From NCBI GenBank assembly GCA_900757265.1, contig CAAENW010000216.1, positions 1 through 7,278 on the forward strand: a DNA stretch of 7,278 bases, read 5' to 3'. Positions 1 to 6,462 of the stretch are shown one piece after another (within the stretch, counting starts at the first letter, position 1; each line of letters begins with the position of its first letter). Origin of the DNA: an uncultured Collinsella sp. (GTDB taxonomy: Bacteria > Actinomycetota > Coriobacteriia > Coriobacteriales > Coriobacteriaceae). The position numbers and the translations under genes were made by a program. The notes under the pieces are model-generated. The model was not told the origin of the DNA, searched no databases, and was given only the letters and a program-made list of their open reading frames with translations.

Positions 1-1269
1 ACCGTCCTCGACCTCGCGGGCGTACTCACCCACCCCCACAATCACGGCCATAAACTCCGGTTCGCGTGTGCGTGAACGGGGATTTCCACAGACCTTCTTG
101 CGAACGCGCTTGAGGCTCTCGACGCCGGCGCTCGCTTTATCTTCACTCACCTTAATCTCAAAGGCGGCCCACCGTCCGTCGGCTAGCTGCACGATAGCAT
201 CGCACTCAAGGCCCGAATCGTCGCGATAATAGCGCACGGGCGTGCTATCCAGCAGGTCGAGCGAACGTGCGTAGACCGAAAGGTCGCGTATGACCAAATT
301 CTCAAACACCAGACCAAATGTCTGCCAGTCGGCAAGCAGCGCCTGCAAGGACATACCTAGCAAGGCGCAAGCAAGGCTCGGATCTGCCAGATAGCGCTTG
401 GGCTTGACGGTAAAGCGCCGTTTGTCGCGCGCGGCGGGAACCCAACCGGGGACCTCCTCGAGAATGAACATGCCTTTGAGGGCATCCAGGTACCTACGCA
501 CCTTGGTCTCGTCGGCAAACGCTGCGGGTTCCTCCTCGGCACCGAACATATCCATAAGAATCGTTTTATACGTGGTTGCCTGTCCCAGATTGCGCGCGAT
601 CGATGCGGAGACTCGACGAGCAATATCGGGGTCGAGACCGACCGCCGGGAAGCTGCTCGAAAATGTGGTGTTGAGATATTCGCGGGCGATGAGCTGGGCG
701 TCAGCCGAAACCATATCGATCGCCTCGGGCCAGCCGCCGCGGCAGGCGGCTTCGACAAGCCCCGGCGTATCGCCATCGCACCGGCAGGGCTCAAAACGAT
801 GCTCAAACAAGCCCGCCAGGCTCACCTTGCCGTTGGACTCACCTGTCTCGGCAAACGTCATGGGGTGCATGCGGACGCGGCCGATGCGGCCGGCTCCACT
901 ATGCGCGGGCGCCTCCGCCTTTGAGCCAAACGCAGGCGTGGCGGAACCCGTGAGGATATAGGCGCCGCGCGTGCCCCGGGTGCGGTCAACCTCGTGTCTA
1001 ACGTAGTCCCAAATCTGGGGAACGCGCTGCCACTCATCGATAATATGCGGACGGTCTCCCAGCAACATCATCGCCGGGTCGGCACGCGCGAGGTCGAGAT
1101 TCTCGTCGACATACGAGACGGACGCCCCATGCTCAAGCGCGGCCCACGTCTTGCCACACCACTTGGTGCCTGCAATCTCGACCGCGCCAAAGACGTGAAG
1201 GTAGCGCTCGATTTGCGCATCCACGATACGTGGGATGTATCCGTCCCGATGTAGCCTCTCACCTGCCAT
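1..1269 (-). CDS. AAA_14/DUF4143-family ATPase, C-terminus cut by window edge
   Basis: The reading frame is open from the ATG at 1269 to base 1: 423 codons without a stop, so the C-terminal end lies outside the window. The N-terminal half is an AAA-type P-loop domain: Walker A GTKWCGKT at residues 34-41, Walker B HIIDEW around 75-80 with D78/E79, and a sensor-like LTGSATP at 106-112. The C-terminal half looks like DUF4143, a nuclease-like fold, with GLVFENLVIRDL and then LECD (E355, D357) and EIK (371-373), which resembles a PD-(D/E)xK core. Members of this group are usually a little over 400 residues, so little is probably missing. An in-frame TAG lies 15 codons upstream with no ATG, GTG or TTG between, which supports this start; the Shine-Dalgarno site is a weak G-run (GGGGGTGG). 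The biological role of this family is not established. No antitoxin or partner gene is visible. The start is preceded by the 23-bp-period repeat array. Confidence 0.88.
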   Translation of the reverse strand, partial: MAGERLHRDGYIPRIVDAQIERYLHVFGAVEIAGTKWCGKTWAALEHGASVSYVDENLDLARADPAMMLLGDRPHIIDEWQRVPQIWDYVRHEVDRTRGTRGAYILTGSATPAFGSKAEAPAHSGAGRIGRVRMHPMTFAETGESNGKVSLAGLFEHRFEPCRCDGDTPGLVEAACRGGWPEAIDMVSADAQLIAREYLNTTFSSSFPAVGLDPDIARRVSASIARNLGQATTYKTILMDMFGAEEEPAAFADETKVRRYLDALKGMFILEEVPGWVPAARDKRRFTVKPKRYLADPSLACALLGMSLQALLADWQTFGLVFENLVIRDLSVYARSLDLLDSTPVRYYRDDSGLECDAIVQLADGRWAAFEIKVSEDKASAGVESLKRVRKKVCGNPRSRTREPEFMAVIVGVGEYAREVEDG

Positions 1270-1328
1270 GAGCCACCCCCGCAGATTTCCAGGTCCTGCT
1301 TTCTGATTCTTCTATTCCACTGTAGCAA

Positions 1329-1432
1329 ATTCGGATTTTCGGGTAGTTGCGATTCGGATTTTCGTGTTCATATAATTCGGATTTTCGGGTACTCAAGATT
1401 CGGATTTTCTTATGCTTAAGATTCGGATTTTC
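1329..1432. repeat. Five 12-bp direct repeats at exact 23-bp period
   Basis: ATTCGGATTTTC (GAAAATCCGAAT on the minus strand) occurs without a mismatch at 1329, 1352, 1375, 1398 and 1421, always 23 bp apart. The 11-bp spacers differ in sequence: GGGTAGTTGCG, GTGTTCATATA, GGGTACTCAAG and TTATGCTTAAG. The array fills the region between the terminator of the oxidoreductase gene and the start of the minus-strand ATPase. Both the repeat (12 bp) and the spacer (11 bp) are too short for CRISPR. A near two-helical-turn period places all copies on about the same DNA face, as in iterons or multi-site operators. The function is unknown; a regulator-binding array or a site for the adjacent ATPase is inference. 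Confidence 0.93.
1369..1396 (-). promoter_or_regulatory. Candidate promoter of the left ATPase inside the repeat array
   Basis: On the minus strand TTGAGT (1391-1396) is followed after 16 bp by TATATG (1369-1374); each matches 4 of 6 consensus bases of a sigma-70 type promoter. The third repeat copy (1375-1386) lies wholly in the spacer between them, so a protein bound to the repeats would compete with RNA polymerase. Transcription would begin near 1362, leaving a leader of about 90 bases that still carries two repeat copies. Both elements are imperfect. Confidence 0.35.
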
Positions 1433-1463
1433 TGAACCTGCTGGTCAGGGACACTCTATTGGC

Positions 1464-1499
1464 AAAAAGGCGGGGAGCACCGATACGGCACTCCCCGCC
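1464..1499 (-). terminator. Rho-independent terminator of the oxidoreductase gene
   Basis: The minus strand reads a long GC-rich hairpin (1499 to 1469; outer stem GGCGGGGAG/CTCCCCGCC, nine perfect pairs, continuing inward through two G-U pairs and three Watson-Crick pairs to a three-base loop) followed directly by five T residues (1468-1464). It starts 25 bp after the oxidoreductase stop codon and insulates that gene from the repeat array and ATPase downstream. Confidence 0.93.
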
Positions 1500-1524
1500 A
1501 CTCAATACGCGATAGCTTTCTTGC

Positions 1525-3555
1525 TTAGAGCTCGTTGGCCGCGTGATACGCCGTGCGAATGGCGCTCGCGATGTCGGCGGTGCGCTCGCCCGAGCAGTCG
1601 CCCACGCAGGTCACGGGCACTGTCACGCCCTCCAGGTCAAACGCGTTGGCCTTGGAGCCCACGGCCATCACCACGTAATCGCAGGCGATCTTCACCGGCT
1701 CCTCGGCGCCGTCCTCAGTGGTGCGAACGGCCTCCACGCCCTCGTCGGTAATGGCGGTCAGGCGGGTCTTAACGTGCTGCTCAACGTTGTGGGCGGCAAA
1801 GTCGTTCATAATCAGCGGCAGAATGGTCTCGGACTCGCCTGCGGCAATCTTGTCGAGCATCTCGACAATCGCCACCTCGCAGCCGTTCTGCAGCAGGTAC
1901 TCGGCAGTCTCGGTGCCCACCAGGCCGCCGCCGATAACGGCGACGCGGCCGCTGAGCTCCGCCTTGCCGGCCAGCACGTCCCAGCTCGAAACGACCTTCT
2001 CCGAATCGGCACCCGGAACGGGGATGACCACGTCGTGCGCGCCCACGGCCACAATCGCGGCGTCGGCGGCGTTGAGGTCCGCGGGGCTAGCGGCGTGGTT
2101 GAGCTCAACCTTCACGCCCAGGCCGGGCAGAATCTTCTCGTAGTACTCCACCGAGCGCATGATCTCGTCCTTGCGCGGAGGCGCGGCCGCCAGCACAATC
2201 TGGCCGCCCAGATGATCGCTCGCCTCGTAGACGGTCACGTCGTAGCCGCGCTTGGCCGCCACGCGCGCGGCCTCCAGGCCGGCAATACCGCCGCCCACCA
2301 CGGCGATCTTCTTGTCACCCTCGCCCGGCTTAATGGCGACGGTCGCCTCGTCGCCGTTCTCGGCATTGAGCACGCACGAGATGTACTTGCGGTTTTGAAT
2401 CGCGTCGACGCAGCCCTTGTTGCAGTTGAGGCACTCGCGGATGGGCTCGCCCGTGGCGGCCTTGAGCGCAATATCGGGATCGCACATGAGCGAGCGGCCG
2501 TACGCGACGATGTCGGCCGAACCGTCTTCCAGGATCTTCTCGCCCGCCTCGACCGAGACAACGCGGCCGACGGTTGCCACCGGCACGGAGACCAGGGCCT
2601 TGACGCGCTCTGCCACGGGCAGCGTCCAGTTGTAGGGCATGGCGCCCATGGGCGGAATGGTGTCGCCCATGTTGCCGGTGTGGTTGGCCTGTGCAACCTG
2701 AATCATATCGATGCCGGCGCCCTCGAGCAGCTTGGCAAACTCGCAGGCCTCGTCGGGCTGCAGGCCGCCCTTGCCGCGCGGTGTGCCGTCGGGGTTCTCC
2801 ATGATCACGGGGAGCTTGTACTCCACCATCAGCTCCGGCGCGGCCTCTTTAATGGCGGCGACGACCTCGAGCGCGTAGCGGACACGGTTCTCGAACGAGC
2901 CGCCGTACTCGTCGGTGCGCTGGTTGAGGATGGCCGAGCACAGCGAACCCACCAGGCGGTCGCCGTGGACCTCGATGGCGTCGATGCCAGCCTGCTGCGC
3001 GCGGGCGGCCGAGGCAGCGATGGCCTCCTTGATCTGGGTGAGCTGCTCTACGCTCGCCTCGTTCACAAAGTGCTGCATGTCGTGGTGCAGCTTGGCGTAG
3101 GCCTGATTGCGAATCTCGTTGGACTCGGCCATCTTGGCGGCAAAGGTCTCCTCGTCGCCGGCGGCTTTGGCCTCCTGTGCGGCCTTGGCGGCAGCCATGG
3201 AACCCATGACCATGCGGCCGACACCGGGCACGTCGTACTCGGGGTGGAACAGCTGCAGCGCGACCTTGGCGCCGTGTTTGTGAACGGTGTCGGCCAGCGC
3301 CTTAAACGTGGGGATCTGGGCGTCGGTCGCCAGCTTGGGCGTGGGGCTTGCGGTCATAACGGGAGCAACGTCGCCAATGACGATGTAGCTCACGCCGCCA
3401 CGGGCCAGGCGCTCGTAAAAAGCCAGGCTGCGCTCACCGATGGAGCCGTCGCGTTCCTCGTAGCCGGTGGTAAGCGGCGGGAACATAATGCGGTTTTTGA
3501 GCTCAAGGGGGCCAACCGTAATGGGTTGAAGCAGCTTGGACGCAGGTGTGGTCAT
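1525..3555 (-). CDS. NAD(P)H-dependent FMN/FAD/4Fe-4S flavin oxidoreductase (old yellow enzyme/enoate reductase type)
   Basis: The product has 676 residues from the preferred start, the usual size for the enoate reductase/2,4-dienoyl-CoA reductase/BaiH group. Residues ~8-360 form an FMN-binding TIM barrel (LKNRIMFPPL near the start; YGGSFENR at ~217-224). A [4Fe-4S] site follows with Cys375, 378, 382 and 394 (spacing 2-3-11, as expected for the family). An FAD Rossmann motif GGGIAG lies at ~421-426 and a second nucleotide motif GGGLVG at ~542-547; the C-terminal GDCSGERTADIASAIRTAY is typical of the FAD domain. The family passes electrons from NAD(P)H through FAD and Fe-S to FMN and reduces activated C=C bonds, in gut anaerobes on enoates, dienoyl-CoA, bile acid or steroid intermediates. 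The substrate here cannot be told. The active-site loop after VHG is shorter than usual and lacks the common tyrosine, and an Ala-rich helical stretch (~118-165) replaces the usual lid segment. It appears to be cytoplasmic and monocistronic. Confidence 0.93.
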   Translation of the reverse strand: MTTPASKLLQPITVGPLELKNRIMFPPLTTGYEERDGSIGERSLAFYERLARGGVSYIVIGDVAPVMTASPTPKLATDAQIPTFKALADTVHKHGAKVALQLFHPEYDVPGVGRMVMGSMAAAKAAQEAKAAGDEETFAAKMAESNEIRNQAYAKLHHDMQHFVNEASVEQLTQIKEAIAASAARAQQAGIDAIEVHGDRLVGSLCSAILNQRTDEYGGSFENRVRYALEVVAAIKEAAPELMVEYKLPVIMENPDGTPRGKGGLQPDEACEFAKLLEGAGIDMIQVAQANHTGNMGDTIPPMGAMPYNWTLPVAERVKALVSVPVATVGRVVSVEAGEKILEDGSADIVAYGRSLMCDPDIALKAATGEPIRECLNCNKGCVDAIQNRKYISCVLNAENGDEATVAIKPGEGDKKIAVVGGGIAGLEAARVAAKRGYDVTVYEASDHLGGQIVLAAAPPRKDEIMRSVEYYEKILPGLGVKVELNHAASPADLNAADAAIVAVGAHDVVIPVPGADSEKVVSSWDVLAGKAELSGRVAVIGGGLVGTETAEYLLQNGCEVAIVEMLDKIAAGESETILPLIMNDFAAHNVEQHVKTRLTAITDEGVEAVRTTEDGAEEPVKIACDYVVMAVGSKANAFDLEGVTVPVTCVGDCSGERTADIASAIRTAYHAANEL

Positions 3556-3561
3556 GGACAT

Positions 3562-3569
3562 TCCTCTCT
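3562..3569 (-). promoter_or_regulatory. Ribosome binding site deciding the oxidoreductase start
   Basis: The minus strand reads AGAGAGGA immediately before the first ATG (3561), leaving no spacing, but six bases before the second in-frame ATG (3555). The second ATG is therefore the better start, shortening the protein by two residues (MTTPASKLL instead of MSMTTPASKLL). Confidence 0.7.
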
Positions 3570-3691
3570 TGTAGGCGCGGCGGCGATGATGCCGCGTAGT
3601 TGTCTAGAGGATATGGCATGGAGCCACAGGGGCGCAACGGAAATCGGCGGATAGCAGGTGGCGGCAGGTGGATGGGGCGGGGCGACCCGTC

Positions 3692-3914
3692 GGTTTGTCT
3701 CAATCTGTAACAGTTAGGCCCTATTTTGCCGAGCAACTGTTACAGATTGAGACGAACCAATCTAGCCTGCCGAAAGATCTAGATCTGTAACAACAACTCG
3801 GCAAAATCCGTCCCTCGTGTTACAGATTTAGACAAACGAAGACCGTCCTGCCGAAACATCTCAATCTGTAACAGCTGGCGGCCCAAATCGGGTCTAGATG
3901 TTACAGATCGAGAT
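3692..3914. repeat. Three TGTTACAG inverted-repeat (hairpin) units in tandem
   Basis: Six copies of ATCTGTAACA lie in alternating orientation as three inverted pairs. Unit 1 has arms at 3692-3715 and 3735-3758 (the inner 19 bp, GTCTCAATCTGTAACAGTT and its complement, are perfect). Unit 2 has arms at 3778-3792 and 3818-3832, with one mismatch. Unit 3 has arms at 3858-3873 and 3899-3914, with one mismatch. The core arms are always separated by exactly 25 bp, and the units recur after 80 and 81 bp; CCTGCCGAAA repeats before units 2 and 3 (3766, 3847). The loop of unit 2 contains CTCGGCAAAAT (3797), the reverse complement of the loop of unit 1 (ATTTTGCCGAG, 3723), so those loops point opposite ways. 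This array accounts for most of the non-coding stretch upstream of the oxidoreductase. No U-tract follows any stem, so these are not simple terminators. A REP/MITE-like intergenic element or multi-site operator is inferred. Confidence 0.9.
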
Positions 3915-3963
3915 TTTGTTTGAGAGGCCGAGAATTGAACCGAAAACACGGTCCCGGGATAAC

Positions 3964-3993
3964 AAAAAAGCTCGCCGGCTAGGCCGACGAGCT
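3964..3993 (-). terminator. Rho-independent terminator of tRNA-fMet
   Basis: On the minus strand AGCTCGTCGGC (3993-3983) pairs with GCCGGCGAGCT (3979-3969) around a three-base loop, with one G-U pair, and is followed by a run of T residues down to 3964. It begins ten bases after the encoded CCA of the tRNA. Confidence 0.9.
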
Positions 3994-4002
3994 GCAAGTT
4001 CT

Positions 4003-4079
4003 TGGTCGCGGGGGCAGGATTTGAACCTACGACCTCCGGGTTATGAGCCCGGCGAGCTACCAGACTGCTCCACCCCGCA
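4003..4079 (-). tRNA. Initiator tRNA-fMet (anticodon CAT, CCA encoded)
   Basis: The 77 bases fold as a full cloverleaf. The acceptor stem is GCGGGG (positions 2-7) against CCCCGC; the D arm is GAGC/GCTC; the anticodon stem CCGGG/CCCGG holds the loop CTCATAA (anticodon CAT); the T arm is GTAGG-TTCAAAT-CCTGC; then A73 and a genomic CCA. The initiator marks are present: three consecutive G-C pairs at the base of the anticodon stem and an A11-U24 pair in the D stem. The usual C1-A72 mismatch is replaced by T at position 1 and G at 72, a weak wobble pair. The tRNA delivers formylmethionine to start translation. It is a single tRNA transcription unit, with a promoter upstream and a hairpin terminator downstream. 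Confidence 0.96.
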
Positions 4080-4110
4080 ATGTCTGGGCGCCTCATGTGC
4101 GCAAGAAAGA

Positions 4111-4139
4111 ATATTACGCGGAAGTTCGGTAAACGGCAA
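4111..4139 (-). promoter_or_regulatory. Promoter of tRNA-fMet
   Basis: On the minus strand TTGCCG (4134-4139) and TAATAT (4111-4116) are separated by exactly 17 bp, a good match to a housekeeping sigma-70/SigA promoter. Transcription should begin near 4104, giving a 5' leader of about 25 bases before the mature tRNA end. Confidence 0.6.
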
Positions 4140-4214
4140 GGAAAATCTCGTAGAGCATAATTCCTTCATATTTAAACCCCTCAGCCCCTATCACCGTAAA
4201 CGAATCGCGGCCGA

Positions 4215-4230
4215 GCGCCGTCGACGGCGC
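4215..4230. promoter_or_regulatory. 16-bp perfect palindrome upstream of coaX
   Basis: GCGCCGTCGACGGCGC reads the same on both strands. It ends one base before the TATACAAT stretch that looks like the -10 region of coaX, so it would occupy the -35/spacer region. It may be an operator or only a chance GC-rich palindrome. Confidence 0.4.
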
Positions 4231-4233
4231 GTA

Positions 4234-4239
4234 TACAAT
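4234..4239 (+). promoter_or_regulatory. Candidate -10 element of coaX
   Basis: TACAAT differs from TATAAT at one base and lies 36 bases before the coaX start codon, which fits a short leader of about 30 bases. No convincing -35 hexamer is found 16-18 bp upstream, where the 16-bp palindrome lies instead. Confidence 0.35.
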
Positions 4240-4275
4240 GGTGCGCGTCCTTTTATGCCGACACTGGGAGTAGAC

Positions 4276-5049
4276 ATGCTGCTCGCTATCGATATGGGAA
4301 ACACGCAGACGGCCATGGGCCTGTTTGACGGAGACGAGCTGGTGCAGTCGTGGCGCATGCCCACCGACCGCTCCTATACCGCCGACGAGATTCATGTGCG
4401 CCTGATGGGTTTCTTTAAGATGTACGGCCTTTCGCTCGACGCGGTCGACGCGATCGCCTTTGCGGGCGTGGTGCCGCAGCTCTCGCGCGAGTGGCACGCC
4501 GTAGCCGACCGCATTGCCGCGGACGCCATCGTCATTGGGCCGCAGACGGCCGCGGTGACCAAGCTGCGCGCGGCGCGTCCCCAGGCCGTAGGCGCCGATC
4601 GCGTCGCTAACGCCGTTGCGGCCGAAACTTTCTACGGCGCGCCGGCGATCGTGGTGGACTTTGGCACCGCAACCAATATCGACGTCATCGACGAGGACGG
4701 TTATTACATTGGCGGAGCGATCGCGCCGGGCATCCGCATTTCGATGGACGCGCTCGCCGCCCGAGCCGCCAAGCTCGCCAGCGTTCCGCTCGAGGCGCCC
4801 GAGCACGCCATCGGCCGCGATACCGAGGAGTGCATCAAGGTCGGCGCCGTAACGGGCGCCGCCGCAATGGCCGAGGGCCTGGTCGCGCGCATGAAGCGCG
4901 AGCTGGGCCGCGAGGATGCCACCGTTATCGCCACGGGCGGTCTCGCCAGCATCGTCGCCGATTCGACCGACGCCTTCGACGTGGTCGACGGACAGCTCAC
5001 CATCAAGGGCATCTGCGAAATCTACCGCCGCATGCAGGAGCTGGGATAG
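4276..5049 (+). CDS. coaX: Type III pantothenate kinase (CoaX)
   Basis: The 257-residue product matches the normal length of CoaX, which phosphorylates pantothenate with ATP in the first step of coenzyme A synthesis in the cytoplasm. All family signatures are visible: the phosphate-binding IDMGNT at 5-10 (Asp6), GADR at 106-109, DFGTAT at 128-133 and GGAIAPG at 146-152, plus a glycine-rich ATGG near 219-222. Type III kinases are usually not feedback-inhibited by CoA and need a monovalent cation. The start at 4276 gives the typical MLLAIDMGNT terminus and has GGGAG five bases upstream; an in-frame ATG at 4255 would add seven atypical residues. It is divergent from the tRNA-fMet gene. No classical terminator follows; the first strong structure downstream is the palindrome at 5105. 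Confidence 0.97.
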   Translation: MLLAIDMGNTQTAMGLFDGDELVQSWRMPTDRSYTADEIHVRLMGFFKMYGLSLDAVDAIAFAGVVPQLSREWHAVADRIAADAIVIGPQTAAVTKLRAARPQAVGADRVANAVAAETFYGAPAIVVDFGTATNIDVIDEDGYYIGGAIAPGIRISMDALAARAAKLASVPLEAPEHAIGRDTEECIKVGAVTGAAAMAEGLVARMKRELGREDATVIATGGLASIVADSTDAFDVVDGQLTIKGICEIYRRMQELG

Positions 5050-5104
5050 AGCAGGGGCTTAAGTCGAGCACGGGCGCGAGCGGCGGACTAAGCAATGCAT
5101 CGGT

Positions 5105-5147
5105 CCTATTCCTCAAAAACGAAAATTTTTCAGTTTTGAGGAATAGG
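5105..5147. repeat. 43-bp palindromic repeat, copy A
   Basis: Two 21-bp arms (5105-5125 and 5127-5147) face each other around one central T; CCTATTCCTC pairs fully with GAGGAATAGG and only two inner pairs are mismatched. The copy is identical, base for base and in the same orientation, to copy C at 6463-6505. It lies 7 bp beyond the stop codon of the right ATPase and 55 bp after coaX. A run of T after the stem is lacking in both directions, so intrinsic termination is doubtful. Confidence 0.93.
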
Positions 5148-5154
5148 CTTTCTG

Positions 5155-6351
5155 CTACGCCTCGCCGCACAACCACCTCGCCAGGTCCACGATCTGCACT
5201 CCGTCGCGATCCGTGGCCTCGTGATGCGTGCGGGCGAGAATCATCTTGGGATACGCATCGCCAATGCTCAGCAGTGGCGAAATCTCGCGTTCAAATGTCT
5301 TATCCGAGCTGATATCGTCGCTCACCTGAATGTAGAGTTTCTCGCTCCGCTTGATTGCTACAAAGTCTATTTCCTTTTTATAGAGCACACCGACGTATAC
5401 CTCGTATCCGCGGCGCAGCAGCTCGATGGCCACCATGTTCTCGTATACGCGTCCCCAATCCATATCACGTGTACCGAGCAGTGCGTATTTGAACGCGTGG
5501 TCTGCCAGGTAATACTTCTCGCCGCTCTTAAGGTATTTCTTGCCGCGAATGTCATATCGACGAACTTTATAGAAGGCAAACGCATCGCACAGGTACTCCA
5601 TGTACGTGCCGACCGTTTTGTTCGTAATCTTTAACCCATCCGCATTTAATGCATCAGTAATGTTGCGTGCCGACGTAATGTTGGAAACGTTGTCCATCAT
5701 GTAATCGGCAATACGCAGCAGCGCCGATTCGTTTCTCACGTTATGCCGCTGCACGATATCCCTCACGATGAGCGTTTTAAAGACATTGGAGAGATATTGA
5801 TAGCGCTGCTCCTGCAGTGGATAAGGGTAAGAGCCGGACATACCGCCGGTTCTCGCGTACTCATCGAAGTCGCGGTCGACCTCGCCCTCGTCGCCATAGA
5901 GACGATACTCCTCAAACGAGAATGGGAAAACCTCGATCTCGAACGTACGCCCCGTAAAGAGCGTCGACAGATCGCTCGACAGCAAAAAGGCATTCGATCC
6001 GGTGATGAAGATGTCGTACTGCTCGGATGCATGGAGGCTGTTGATCGAGCGTTCAAAGCCGTCGCACATCTGAACCTCGTCGATAAGCAGGAAGTTTTGT
6101 TTGCCGGACACTCGATGCTCTTTTACATAGGCGAGCAGGGCATGATATTCGAGCAGGCCCTCGAACTCGTCGAGGTTGTAATTGATATGGATGACATTTG
6201 AATTGGACAGATTTGCCTCCACGTAATCGCGGAGGGCCTCGAGCAATTTTGACTTACCGCTACGGCGAATGCCCGTTATGACCTTGATGTCCGGCACGCC
6301 AATAAGACTCGTCAGCGTATCCATATACGACGTCCTATTGATGAGTTTCAT
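5155..6351 (-). CDS. AAA_14/DUF4143-family ATPase bounded by palindromes
   Basis: The 398-residue product has an N-terminal P-loop domain: Walker A GIRRSGKS at 27-34, Walker B FLLIDEVQ at 87-94 (D91, E92), and sensor-like FITGSN at 115-120. The central part (EVFPFSFEEY at ~140-149, TGGMSGSYP near 168-176) is typical of the family. The DUF4143 C-terminus has YENMVAIELLRRGYEV from ~303, EIDF at 327-330 and YIQVS at 340-344, a nuclease-like core with Gln in place of the last acidic residue. There is no signal peptide or membrane segment. The start has GAGGAGG five bases upstream. It differs strongly from the other ATPase in this window (GIRRSGKS versus GTKWCGKT), so it is not a recent duplicate. 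By eye its codons are more AT-rich than those of coaX or the oxidoreductase, which suggests transfer. The cellular role of the family is unknown; no partner gene is present. Confidence 0.93.
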   Translation of the reverse strand: MKLINRTSYMDTLTSLIGVPDIKVITGIRRSGKSKLLEALRDYVEANLSNSNVIHINYNLDEFEGLLEYHALLAYVKEHRVSGKQNFLLIDEVQMCDGFERSINSLHASEQYDIFITGSNAFLLSSDLSTLFTGRTFEIEVFPFSFEEYRLYGDEGEVDRDFDEYARTGGMSGSYPYPLQEQRYQYLSNVFKTLIVRDIVQRHNVRNESALLRIADYMMDNVSNITSARNITDALNADGLKITNKTVGTYMEYLCDAFAFYKVRRYDIRGKKYLKSGEKYYLADHAFKYALLGTRDMDWGRVYENMVAIELLRRGYEVYVGVLYKKEIDFVAIKRSEKLYIQVSDDISSDKTFEREISPLLSIGDAYPKMILARTHHEATDRDGVQIVDLARWLCGEA

Positions 6352-6377
6352 CGGGGCCTCCTCGCGGTCTTTTATCG

Positions 6378-6418
6378 CTATTCCTCAAAACTGAAAAATT
6401 TTCAGTTTTGAGGAATAG
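6378..6418. repeat. Palindromic repeat, copy B (perfect arms)
   Basis: The arms CTATTCCTCAAAACTGAAAA (6378-6397) and its exact complement (6399-6418) surround a single central A: 20 perfect pairs. It lies 26 bp upstream of the ATPase start codon, immediately before the Shine-Dalgarno region, so it is either in the leader RNA or at the promoter of that gene. It differs from copies A and C only in the inner part of the left arm and the centre. Confidence 0.94.
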
Positions 6419-6462
6419 GCTCTATAGCGAATATACCTCGCGAAAGACCGAGCCGCCTTAAT

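Noticed and set aside
398..1254. Plus-strand open frames over the left ATPase, and short minus-strand ones in other frames
   Set aside because: The minus-strand frame from 1269 is open across the whole region and contains Walker A, Walker B and DUF4143 motifs; the others show no domain.
1312..1318. CTATTCC between the 23-bp array and the left ATPase, shared with the 43-bp palindromes
   Set aside because: Seven bases are too few to claim kinship; the sequence beyond them does not continue as a palindrome.
1329..1432. CRISPR array
   Set aside because: The repeats are 12 bp and the spacers 11 bp, far below CRISPR sizes, and no cas gene is present.
1347..1751. Plus-strand open frame that runs through the 23-bp repeats
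   Set aside because: The 23-bp period is not a multiple of three, so the repeats are read in changing frames. The remainder is antisense to the oxidoreductase, and the exact DNA-level repetition points to non-coding function.
1543..3654. A 703-codon open frame antisense to the oxidoreductase
   Set aside because: It is a mirror of the GC-rich coding strand: rich in His, Gly, Leu and Ala with no recognisable domain, while the opposite strand encodes a complete three-cofactor enzyme with all motifs.
3921..3942. A tRNA 3'-end relic or attachment site (GGTTCAATTC on the minus strand)
   Set aside because: The T-loop-like string lacks a pairing T stem and any acceptor or anticodon arm, and no integrase or duplicated tRNA end is seen.
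3779..4096. A 105-codon minus-strand frame covering the tRNA region
   Set aside because: It translates through the tRNA and its terminator; the peptide (NPEVVGSNPAPATK) is the familiar product of misreading a tRNA T arm.
4114..4806. A 230-codon minus-strand frame opposite coaX
   Set aside because: It is antisense to a coaX gene that keeps every family motif, and has no domain of its own.
5105..5147. Palindrome A as the shared terminator of coaX and the right ATPase
   Set aside because: The stem is AT-rich and no T run follows it on either strand, and the same element also lies upstream of the ATPase where a terminator would block its expression.
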